Source: Chamaea fasciata
Lineage: Eukaryota > Chordata > Aves > Passeriformes > Sylviidae
NCBI GenBank assembly: GCA_029207755.1
Contig: JARCOQ010000006.1
Coordinates: 5,434,846 to 5,498,845 of the forward strand
Reading direction: 5' to 3'
DNA length: 64,000 nt
The notes below the pieces were generated by a model. That model made no database searches, was not told the DNA's origin, and was given only the letters and a program-made list of their open reading frames with translations. A program made the translations under genes and the position numbers. Shown here one piece after another: positions 11,501-22,231 of the stretch. Position 1 is the first letter of the stretch, and every line of letters begins with the position of its first letter.

Positions 11501-13786
11501 ATTTACGTTGTTCCAGACTAAGTTGAAAAAAGCAAAATTATTTTTAATGTATTTTTCCTCCCGATGCACCTGTGATTATTAATTACTACTTGCACAAAAC
11601 CAGAGCACAGCCATTAGCTAGGTTTGCTGCATGAGATTAACTAAGGGATCTCCAAATCACCTTTGGCTGATCTCAGGTACATCAGCCATAACAAACTGAC
11701 TCAGACTGGTCTGTTTTGACTGTTCATGCTGGGCTTTTCCTTTTATCTGCTCAGGTTATGCCATCCTTCTACCTACATGCTGAAAGTTTTCTTTGTTAAA
11801 ATGGTGAGAACTAATTACTCATCAGACTCGGAAAGGTTCTGCTGTCCCGTCCTGTCCTGGCAGACTGCCCCTCCCATCCCCCCAGCTAGTCCAGGGCACC
11901 ATCTTCTGAACTCTGAAAAGGAATTCCTCCCACTATTTTCCAGGCATTACAATGTCAGCATTACATAATTCATGTATTGTTCAAGCCATGTTAACATTGC
12001 TCTTTTTCTTGATTACTCCTTAGTAAAGTGCTATGTCAGCATATTAGTTTGTTTTCTTTCCCATTAGCTTCCCAGAGCTTGGCTCAATCCTTTACATATG
12101 TTAATGCTCTCCTCTGATCACTTATGGGTCAGTGTGTGAATAATCTCTATGCAGGAAAACCAAACATCCACACACTGTACTGGGAATCATACAGAGTCAT
12201 ATTAATGAATTTCACGAGGGGAAGGGCAGAGGAAACATTGAGATTTGGTGCCCAGATTGCTCACTTCCAACCAAAACCACTTGACTAATCTTTCTTTTCA
12301 GCACCAGAGGATGTTCCTTGCACTCTTTTCCTTGTATTCTGGTGGCCAGGGATCTCTCTTCCTTCAGTAAGAAGGGACACACCCCTCTGGGGAGAAATTT
12401 GCACCTTCAGTGGTTGCACTTGCCTTCTGGAGAAGCCCATCTCTGGCCACTGACCACAAAGTGAAGCTTACGGGAACCCTTATCACACTCACCACCTCAG
12501 AGAAGTGCCTGCCATTGCCTCTGGAAGTTACTTCTGAGAGGACTAGAGGTGTCTGTTATGGCTGGAAGCTCAAAGATTGGACTTGGTCTGATGCACAAGA
12601 AAAGTTAATAATTTCTGTCCATTGAAGAGCTGAAGAAAGCAGTAATGCTGTGCTTTCCTCACTCCTCCCCATGCCCAGGTCTATGAAGTGTCCATGTGGG
12701 ATATGGGAGACTCCCATGAGTGATTTTCCTCTGCTTGATGGGACTTGAACTTGCTTTTCCCAAAGAAATGTCCAAATGAAACTCTCAAAGCCTCTCCCAG
12801 ACTCTGAAACTTTGAAAGAGGTTCCCATTTGTATAAAATAATTAAACTGCCAGTGGAACAGTCCAGGTTTCTCCCCTTCCCAGCTGAAAGCCCTAATAAC
12901 AGGGTGTAGTGATTCAGGAAACCTGCCCACACATTCTGTGGCTTTTGTTTGAAGGTTTGAGATCTCAAAGCCTACCTTTTCCGAGAACCCTTTCCTGGCT
13001 GGGTCACCAACCCCCACCAGGCTCTGTCCATCAAACAGGGTCTGTTAAGCACCATGATCCTGCCTTCCAACAAAGGCATCATGGACTGCAGCTTGGCACC
13101 TCCAGAGAAGTACTTAACTCGAGGAGGTCACCTTGCCTGTGGGCACACCAGGCAGTTCCTCCTTAGTGGATGGCACCTGTTTAAAGAGAAAACTTGAAAA
13201 AAGGGGCTGGTCTGGGGGGAAAATAATTCCCCACATCAGGCTCAGAGGAAACTGCCTGGCTCCACAGTCTCATGAGGCCAAAAGGATCCCTCCAGGAGGG
13301 TGAACTCTGTGTACTCCAGTTCAGTTTTGATTTTCAAGCTTGCATTCAGCGAGGCCATGAGTTTTCTGGACCCACTGTGCCCTAGGTTTGCTGCTGAGAA
13401 CAGCTTGGTGGGCCATGAAGACTTAGGCCCATTCTGTAGCAAGCATAATATTTCACTCCAAATGATATTTTCCGACTAGAAGTGATATAAATAAACAATA
13501 AATTTTTTTTTTGTGCAGTCAGTAAGAAGCCCTGTATTTCATCGGCATTTGAACAGGGATTCATTAATGTTCTAGTTATATTTTAACACATTTTTCTAAG
13601 CATTAAAAAAATCCATTCACTTTGCAGTAAAATATTTTATTTTCTGGTTGGGGTTTCTATTTTAAACACACGCATTGTGTGTGAGTTTATATATTTTTAT
13701 ATACATATGTATATGCATATACATAAAATATATGTGTGTGTATGTATTTTATATAATATAGGCCTGTATGTGTCTATATTATATTT
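8546..13786. other. Intergenic DNA
   Basis: No gene or repeat family is recognised. Two repeat-poor AT-rich stretches with homeodomain-like cores (11100-11260 and 11520-11690) are discussed as possible conserved elements. A TA/TG-rich simple repeat closes the segment. Confidence 0.6.
13684..13786 (+). repeat. TA/TG-rich simple repeat
   Basis: Imperfect alternation of TATA, TATG and TGTG units with a repeated GGCCTGTATGTG-like module (13761 and 13787). Confidence 0.8.
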
Positions 13787-13893
13787 GGCCTGTATCCACT
13801 CTGGCCTGACTTCCTTGAGTTTAGAAACTAAACAGTTGCAGGCTTGGCTGGTGCTGGGATGGGGGACCACCTGGGAACCTGGGTGCTGCAGGG
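13787..13893 (+). pseudogene. 5S rRNA-derived fragment (pseudogene or SINE head)
   Basis: The segment follows 5S rRNA from GGCC..ATCCACTCTG (5S GGCCATACCACCCTG), through AGAAACTAAACAG (5S GGAAGCTAAGCAG), to GGATGGGGGACCACCTGGGA and GGTGCTGCAGG (5S GGATGGGAGACCGCCTGGGA, GGTGCTGTAGG). Both internal promoter blocks are recognisable but mutated, and the 5' end of 5S is missing. It could be a dispersed 5S pseudogene or the head of a 5S-derived SINE; I see no clear tRNA-like or CORE domain behind it. Confidence 0.75.
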
Positions 13894-15060
13894 ACTGGCC
13901 AAGGAATCGTGGTTAGACACGTGGTGAATTTTAGACCACAAAAATTGCATGAGTGGAAAGACTTCATTTGGCACCATTTTTGCTGTTGAGCTGATGGATG
14001 GGAGATTAAAAAACCCCCATATATATATATTAAAAAAAAAATCCCTCCTCCTCACAGGTGGGCGTGGTAGCTTAGATGTCTGAACGGCAGAGCCTCCCTA
14101 CCCTCCGGAGCTTACACTCTGAGGCCTTGAACCTGAAAAAATAAAAACAAATATGCTTAACAGTATGCATGTGAGAACTTGTATAAATGTTCAGAGGTCT
14201 GGAGCCCCGGGGGGAGCTCTGAGAACTGTGCAGGGATCCAGAGCAATGCTGGCCCTGGGCAGCCAGGGAGCCTCCAGTGAGGAGTGGGCTGTCCCATGCA
14301 TTTTGCCTTTCTGGCTGGAGCGTGGTGAGGATGCAACTGGTGCTGGCACTGGATGGGGAAAGGCGAGGCCTTGGAGCTCCTCTTCTTTTAAGGACTGAAG
14401 TTGGTTTTACATATTTATATTTATTTTAAATATTTACAAATGAGTGTGCCTAAAGACCAGTGTGCATGTGTTTCCTGCCATCATACCCCTTTGCAGGCGC
14501 CAGGGGAGCAGCACTCAAAGGGGTGAGAACATCATCCCAGGGGGTTCGGCAGAAATTCGAGGGGAGCATTTTGCTTTTATATCGTTCCTGGAACTGCTTT
14601 TTCATTTCCTACAGACAGGAGTGTGCCTGCACTCAAAGGAGCCCAGGGGACACCAGCCCATGGCTGAGACAGCCTTGTCCTGACCAGCCTTTGCTATCCT
14701 GCTCATCACCCTGGGGTCACCTCTGGGGTCAGTGGGGTGTGTTTTGGGGATGCTTTCCAGAGCTGATACACATCTGCTGCGTCTCGGTGAAACCTTTCGC
14801 ACAACCTGCTGCCAATGCTCTGACAAGGATGATTTCATAGCAGATAGCTCCCCGCCAGTTATTTATAGCTATGCACATAGCAGGGGCTGGCCCCCGGTGC
14901 TGTGTCTGGCGGGTTTCACCCCCAGCTCATCGCCTACAAAGGCCCTCGGACAAAAGCAGAGATATGAATAAGGGCCAAGGATCATTACCTTGGGCAACAA
15001 AAGCTGTCCTGGAGAACAAAAATAGCACAGAAAGAGCCCACAAAAGGCAGAAAATCCTTC
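13894..15060. other. Intergenic DNA between the 5S fragment and the CpG block
   Basis: No gene recognised. GC content rises towards the right end. A stretch at 14056-14110 (GTGGTAGCTTAGATGTCTGA and then GGAGCTTACACTCTGAG) looks like an old retroposon remnant, but I cannot name it. Confidence 0.5.
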
Positions 15061-15600
15061 CTTCCTGCCATCTCCTCTCCGGGCCTTGCCTCCAGCGCAG
15101 GGGAGTGCAAGGGCAGGCGATACCCCGGGCTGAGGGGCTCCAACAAAGAGCCCTCGGCACAGCCCCGGCCCCGGGCTACCTTCGCAGCCCCGCCGCGCCC
15201 TGCCCTGAATGCCGCCCCTTTGTGCGGGGACACAATGGCGGAGAACCCCACGGTGACACTGAATGAGTTACAATGCCAACATCTGTGAGACAGTTTCTTT
15301 GCCGGGTGATGGAGAAGAGGCAATAAATTCCCGATAGGCTGACTCGGGAGAGCAGTCACCCATGGCAGGGCCGGGGCATGCGGGGATGGAGGAGCCTATT
15401 TAACGCTGCCGCATGTGTCCCCAGCTCCCTGCCCGCGCCTGGAAACGGGGGTCAAATGCTGCAGCCCCCCTCTGACAAGGCGCTGGCGAAAGTCAACAGA
15501 GAATTAGGGACAGGCAGCAGCCACCGAGCCATTTAACTCATCTTCTTCTCGCCGTCTGCTCTTTGTTCGGCTTAATGTGAATTGACCCAGCGATTGTTGG
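15061..15600. promoter_or_regulatory. CpG-dense block in gene-free DNA
   Basis: About 15 CpG dinucleotides fall in the 200 bases from 15061, and roughly a dozen more follow by 15510, in a flank that is otherwise CpG-poor. It does not resemble either LTR. It contains SOX-like motifs (ACAATGG at 15232-15238; CTTTGTTC at 15561-15568). It may be an unmethylated CpG island (promoter of an unknown transcript) or a developmental enhancer. No known gene start is recognised. Confidence 0.5.
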
Positions 15601-16861
15601 ACTGTCTAACTCTTCAAGCTGGAGCCTGGATGCCTGTTTTTTGGTTTCTTGTGGGTTTTATTGTGTTGTTTTTTTTTTTTTTTAATTTTAATGAAATTAC
15701 TTTTTCCAGCTGCCTCGTCTCCCCTAAAGGGGTGAAGCAGCCTGCGAGGCTGATAGGAAGTATTGACAGCTGGAAGTTTGAGGAATGCGGGTTGAAATAA
15801 AATTGAATCAAGTTAGGTCTGGCCAATGCAGATATCTGATCTCCCCTGTGCTTGCTCGTTAGGGTATGTAGCAATGGAAAAGGATATTTTCTATTTAAAA
15901 AGCAGCTGCATGTGACCTTAAAACTGTTTCTCCCCTCAGTACAGCCTATTTCTCTATCTAATGTAGGTTGTGTGGTATCACCCAGTGTCTCCTGCAGCCA
16001 GGCCATTCCACCTGGCCGAGATACATCAGGTCTTTAGTAAGAATGTATAATTTCATCTTTGGGCTGAGATAGTATTTTCTTTTCCTGCCAGATGTCCAGC
16101 TATTCATTATCAAAGATGAGTTGCCTACTAAAAATAAGCCCTGGCATTTACATTTCCCAGTTTCCTGAAGGTCTTGTAAAGAACACAGAAGCGCTGATTA
16201 ACTATCCTGCTGCTAATTAATTATCAGACTTTTAAGAGGCCATGGATATCCATACAGCAGCATGATCTCATGTATTTTTAAACATTCTTTCTGCTACATT
16301 ATACATCATCCTCTTGGGACTACTCCCCATCTGACTTGGGAAGCATTACAACTTTCAGCTCTTGTGTTTTGCAAAGACTAACCTCGCTTTTAATGGTTGA
16401 ACCTGTATAAACTTGTGGGAGAGCTAAAGCAAGTTTCCCTTCTGAATTCAAACATCAGTATTTAGTGATGTGCAAAATTGTTTTTGGCCAAGTTCCTCTC
16501 CAGTCAACACACTATCTCAAGTTAATTATTATAATTTGACCTAAAACTGTTACATGTTCTGGAAACTCTCTGAGATCGAAGGGAAATCCTTTGAGTTCTT
16601 AATCCCTTAGCATGCCATCTAAAACCAACTAAAAGCTGATGCATTGATCTGTCTTTTGATCTTTTCTCTCTGAGACTATAATAAAACTGCTGATCCATGA
16701 TACCCTCAATTTGTCAGCAAAAGCACTGCATATTTGTTTATTTGTTGTTATACGGATCTTTAATTCAGCTTGGTCTCCCTAAATCTCGTATCTCCTAGGA
16801 AAGATGCAAAAAGAATTGCAGAGGATCCAAAAATAAAAATCCCTTCTAAAAAGTCTTTCAT
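15601..16861. other. Intergenic DNA right of the CpG block
   Basis: AT-rich and without recognised repeats. The part at 16080-16260 includes GATTAAC and CTAATTAATTATC homeodomain-type cores. Confidence 0.5.
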
Positions 16862-17025
16862 TGTTGGAGTTACAGCCTGTAGGACCAGGAGGGTCCATTA
16901 GATCATCCGGTCTCATCCCCTATAAAATACAGGGGTCACAGAACTTCATCCGTTTACTTTTGTAATAAGCTCAATACTTTGTGTTTCACTGAATTGTATC
17001 TTTCAGAGAAGTATGCAGTTTTAAT
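16862..17025 (-). mobile_element. Old CR1-like LINE 3'-region relic
   Basis: The plus strand reads TAGGACCAGGAGGGTCCATT, AGATCATCCGGTCTCATCCC, then AAAATACAGGGGTCACAGAA, CTTCATCCG and AATAAGCTCAATACTTTGTG. This corresponds to the reverse complement of an old CR1-type element common in crocodilians and turtles (ccattagatcatccagtctgacc, acaggccatagaatttcaccc, gagcccaataacttgtgttt). The match is from memory and the copy is diverged. Confidence 0.5.
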
Positions 17026-20000
17026 GTTAACATGGAAAGAGAGAGATAATCCCTCCAGGTAAAAGGCTAAACATGCACAGAAAGTGGCATGAAAAAAGAA
17101 ATAACCCCTCCATTCCCTTCTATTAATACGACAATTTATTTAATATATATTTTGTCTTCTTTAATCCATAAAACCTTCTGAAATGTGACTTCTTTTATTT
17201 CCTTTGACAAATTATTCCATCATTAAGGAAACTGTGGGGACAGCAGCTGATATTCAGACTAAATGAGTTATATTTCATTCCGTTTCCTTAAAATGGCCAT
17301 ACTGGTGGTTATTACTCTCATTTTATTCCATGAGTGCTTATATTTGCCAGTCAGAAACAGTGGTACCTTATACTGTAGCAGAATTATGGTCCCCCGCAGG
17401 AGTTGTAGCCCCTTTGCTCAGCAAAGGATAAAGATGATCCTTGCTTTAAACAACTCATGCTGCATCATTTTTCTCATTCAGCCCCTGTAAGTTTCCTTTG
17501 CCTTGTCAGCAATGACACCCTCCATCTGCCTGCTTGCTTTCCACCATGTAGGCACTGGAAAGGACTGAGCCACACAAAGGCCACAGTATCTGAAGGGCTT
17601 GCTTGGTTTTACTCTGGCAGGTACAGCTTGCTCAGTTATGCCCTACAGGGCTCATCCTGCACCTGGGATAGCTTGGTGTGGTAACAGGGTTTGCCCCTTC
17701 TCGTGGCACATAGTGGTGGACAAGTTGCTTTGCCTTGACACAGAGCCACAGAGATGACACGCTGGCTTTGTCTTTCCCTCTCCACATATTTAAATCTGTC
17801 CCTACATGGCTCAGAAGAGCTGCTTGTCCCAGGGGAAGGAGCTCCTGTTATCTGCTTGAGTCACTGGACTTCTGGAGGACCAGTGTGACCTCCTGTGTGG
17901 GATTGATGTTTGAATTGAGTAACTTAACCTCCCACCATGGATTGTGGTGTGAAGCTCACCCTTTTTATGGTGCATTTAAGCTAAAAACGTGAAAACAGGG
18001 GCTCTCTTCTACTGAGAATATATTCAGTGTTTGAGGTTGCCTGGACATGCTGAACTAATGCAGGAGATCAGTGTCTCATCAAGCTTGGGACAGAGGTGGT
18101 GTGGGTCTTTTGCCATCATTAATGTATTGATAAGTTGGTATCTGTGCTCAGACTCAGATCTGCCTCTTCTGTAGGGTCCTGCACGTTGGCCTGGATCCAT
18201 GGCTGAGCTTGCATTGCTGTGTTCTTTCATATGGGCTCAAGCTGATGATATTCCCACTCCTCCCATTCCCTATCCCAATCCTCCAAAACTCCTGAGAACT
18301 TTTCCTATGTGGAGAAAAAGAAATTCTGGCTCAGGGGTAACCACTGACTTTTTTTCTCCTCATTCACAGTGGCCTATCCAGAGCTCTGAGGGGGTCCCAT
18401 TGCCAGCTGTGGGCTGTGGGCAGAGGACAGCCTGCATGGCCAGCCTGGCCTGCTCTGCTGGTCCCCATGGCCACCCTGCTGTGCCTCTACAGTGACACTA
18501 CTGCCATCGCAGCTGTTTGAATTGGTCCTCCACAGTCCCAGGAAGAAGGCTTTTCTTTGGAAGTGGCTCCATTTGCTTCTGAAAACTACTTTTTACTCCT
18601 AAAAGCAGTGGAAATCAGACCTGCTGAAAAGAGTTAAGCACCCAGTACACTCACTGCCTGCTCTTTGGAAACTGTTCCACGCATTACCTTTACAAAATAT
18701 TTCAGGGGATTTTGATATCTGTCTGAGTCTTTCCATGAAAACCACCATAATAAGAACTGGAGGCATCTTATATATTTTAAACAGCTGATTTTTAAAACTA
18801 TTTTGATTTTCCTTTTCTTCAGGTCTGAGCGCTACAGTGATGAGGCTGCAGGCAACTCTTCCTTTCCTGCTCTCTTTTGTGATGGTCACTTGTAACTACT
18901 TGGCTGCAAAGAGGTCTTGACTCCTGTGCTGGAGGTTTCTGCTTTAGGCTTTTCCTCAGGGTAGTGGTTGAGGCAGGCTCATGGAAGCAATGTCTTTGAG
19001 TTCCCTCAGCCTGAGGAAGCAGCCAAATCCCAGTTTTTCATTTCTTGGTGTGGTGCTGTGGCTGCCGTGGTGCTGTGGCTGCCATGGTGTTGAGAGCTTC
19101 CCTTGGTGCTTTGGTGAAGATGCCAGTGGCTGCTGTGCATCACGTTAGCACACCACATTCAATTGGGCCTGACATTTCATGCTGTTAGAATTCGCTGCTC
19201 AAGGAATTTGTGTCTCTCAAGTGGATTTGTGCAGGAAATTGTTTTTTCCTGTTTTATCCAAGAAGGAGGTAGCTCTGGGCATGAACAGTAACAGAACTTT
19301 GATCACCCTCTTAAATATGACAAAAACGTAATTGATTTCAATTTCAAATGAAATTGATTTTCATCAAATAGGAAATTGAAAACAAGTTGTACCTTCAGAG
19401 TCACCCTGTTGTTAATCCAATATTGTGGCAACACAATTACAGCTGCCCCAGCGTGGGGTCGGCACAGCAGGATCCGGATCCTCGTGGCATTGGGGATGGA
19501 GGGGAGGGTTAGGAAACCTGGCAGTGCTGTGCAGCGAAGCAGGGAAGGCTGCAGTGCTTTTGCTTGGGAAACCGTGAGATAATATGCAGACCTGGAGGGA
19601 CAAGCTGAACTGAAATCTGCCATGACAGTAATTAGTGCTGTGCTAATTATCAGGGGACCATCAGGACTAATATTCTCATAGTTCTGCTCAGTCTGTACTT
19701 GAATTAAATTTTTTTTCCTGTGGCTGTGGATTGGGATAAAGCTCTAGAAATCTGACCTGCACACTGGGGCATTGACTTTAGCCATTTATTACTTGTAACT
19801 CCGTTCAAACCTCAAGAATGTATTTAATAATCCCCTGTTTGATGTGTTGCAGTGGATTTGTTGTGATGGGAGTGGAACCACGGGAAATAGAACAGAAATC
19901 AGAGCATCCCAACTCACATTGCCTTTGCTGCTGTTAGATATCTTTGTGCCTTGGGTTCATACCCATCTTTTTGTGCCAAAGAGAGAGACAGCTCAAAATA

Positions 20001-22125
20001 TACAAAATCTGGTTGCAAGCAGCAGGTTGAGAGCTGGCTTGGCTATTCGGGCAAGTTCGCACAGAGGGAGTGTGGATCCAAGGTAGGAGAGCTGTTTTCT
20101 TGGAACACTGTCATGAAAATAAATATAGTTGAGTTCCTCAGGGATCAGATTAACTGATCCCTTGTTCCATATTAAGTAGAATTTGTACATTTCCCTGCCT
20201 TTTTATTGTGTCTCTTTGGGGCTGTATCAGCAGCTGCTTGGGTAAATTCCAAGTGAGTGGGGCTATGCGCAGAGAAAATCCAGCCAAGCTAACCCTGTGC
20301 TTGAAGTTCTGCTATGGATATTGATGGGGCACATGAAGATGCCTGGGCTGGGTTTTGCTGTGATTGTGTAGGATCCAAAATGCCAGCTTGGATGCCAAAG
20401 GAGCCATAGCAGCAGGATCTGGCAGAGACCAGTTTGAGCTCTTGAGGGGTGACCCCTTTCCTCTCTGGGTCTAGCCCCTGTAGCGGTCCCACTGCTGCAG
20501 AACCCAGTGGGACACACATCAGCCTCAGGAATCCTAATGCAGAAAGATCTCCATGTGGCCTGCCTCAAACAAGATCCTCAGACTTTGCCTGGAAGGTGTA
20601 AAAATATTGGCAGTTCTGAATTCCTAAATCCCTTGGTTTTAAAAATGCTCCCATTAGAGGATAGCTGTTTTCTCTCTCCTACCCAAAGCACTTGGCTACT
20701 TCCAAAGATGCTCCACCTCCCTCTCCCTGTTAGTTCAGCCATTCTCCTCCTCCAGGGCTTGTCCAGACTTGGCACAAAGGTGCTAACACACTTGTACTGA
20801 CACATTTAGAAATGAAAGATGACATATTTTCAACTAAGCAGCTTTATCTTTTCCTGCTAACACCTGCTATAAAGCAGCTCCTTCTGTCCACACTGGGATT
20901 TGAAAACCTGCTTGTTCAAATATTTTAGCTGACACATTTCAGAAATGCTCTTTTTGCTGCCATCAGACTAGGCAGTGTGCTATGGGCTGTGTTCCCTCCC
21001 CACCTGGGAATGAGGCTCACAACAAAACCTGGCTGATTTAAATAGTGCAGGATCAGGTTCAAAAAGAGTGAAAAGCGCTGTTTGCTTTCACTTAGCATCC
21101 AAGCTGGGGTGGAAGAGGAAAGCTTCACAAGCAAGGCCGTTAGCTGCAAACATCAACCTCCTGCAATTTTAGCCCTTTTTCAGCTGAGCTTCCAAATGAA
21201 AACAATTTGTCCTGACATCTATCTTCCTCTTCTACTCCTTTTGGATCATGTCTTCCAGTTTGACTCATTTCCCCTTGCCCATCTAAGAGTATCTAAACTT
21301 AATCAGAAATATGATTATTTCTTTATTTTCAAAGAAACTGGCATCAGGTTCTTCTGGCAAGGTGCATTGCCTCCCAAGCCAATTGGATTGAACTCCTTCC
21401 TCCTGCTTTGTGAGTCAGGTCAGGTCAAGATTACCTGAGGTCTCAACCCAAAAATCCTCCAACCTCATCCACACATGGAGCTGCTTGTGTCAGTAAAGGA
21501 AGAGCTGTGGGAGTGATTACTGCAGGATCAGGCTCAGGAGTTTCAGGCCTTTTGGGTAAGGAATCATTGATTGGGTAGGAATCACTAAGGGTCACTCTTT
21601 TCTTCACTACTCACAAAGGAGCCAACCAGCAGAATGTCTCTGCTAACAAAAGGGATGAGTTAAGGCTCAGAAATGATGTTCTGTCTGGGCTGAATCCCCC
21701 AGAAGCGAGCTCACTGACAGCACCTCAGCCTTCAGGTGATCATGCTTTGTGTAGCAGGTCCCTTCTTGGGAGTAAGAAACAGCCCAAAGTGGAGGAGATT
21801 GGCAGAGTCCTGCTATTAGTTTAGGTAATAACAAGGCCTTCCACTGCCCCTCACGATGCAAAAGGAATGTAAAATATAATCCTGGATCCAAAAATTTAGG
21901 CAGGGCTATGTCAAGATTTATTTCAAGGAAGAATCTAGTAGAACCTTGTGCAGCGTATCAAATTTAGCAATGCCAGCTCTACCTTGTCCCCATCCATGCC
22001 ATGCCCCAACCCACAACTCCCCAGGCCTCGCTTTGCCAGCCTGGAGCTCCACAGTGCCTTGTTTGGTGGGAGCTCTGTTGGAGATGGGAGCCTGCGCTGG
22101 GAGGGGAACACAGTCAAAGGGAAGT
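17026..22125. other. Intergenic DNA
   Basis: No gene recognised. It contains a 17-base tandem duplication at 19050-19083. The longest open frames (19303-19623 and 21082-21438) have no familiar sequence. Confidence 0.55.
19050..19083 (+). repeat. 17-base tandem duplication
   Basis: GTGGTGCTGTGGCTGCC occurs twice in a row (19050-19066 and 19067-19083), followed by a degenerate third start. Confidence 0.9.
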
Positions 22126-22231
22126 CATAGAGCCACAGAATCTTAGAATGGCTTGGGCTGGAAAGGACCTTAAAGCTTGTCTTGTTCTAACCCATCTGCA
22201 TAGGGAGGGACACTTCCACCAGGCCAGGTGG
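22126..22231 (-). mobile_element. CR1 LINE 3'-end fragment (minus)
   Basis: The plus strand carries the reverse complement of the CR1 tail: CATAGAGCCACAGAATCTTA, GGCTTGGGCTGGAAAGGACC and TTAAAGCTTGTC, then AGGGAGGGACACTTCCACCA. Confidence 0.85.

Noticed and set aside
14056..14110. tRNA-like A-box and old retroposon-like sequence
   Set aside because: No matching B-box or cloverleaf could be drawn, and no family could be named.
15235..15287. ATG with good Kozak context in the CpG block, possible first exon
   Set aside because: Only 17 codons before a stop, no matching known protein start, and no downstream exon identified. Kept only as a remark under the CpG-block finding.
14871..15359. Overlapping open frames of 131 (+) and 124 (-) codons
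   Set aside because: GC-rich sequence lacks stop codons in several frames. Neither peptide resembles a known protein; the CpG block itself is the feature of interest.
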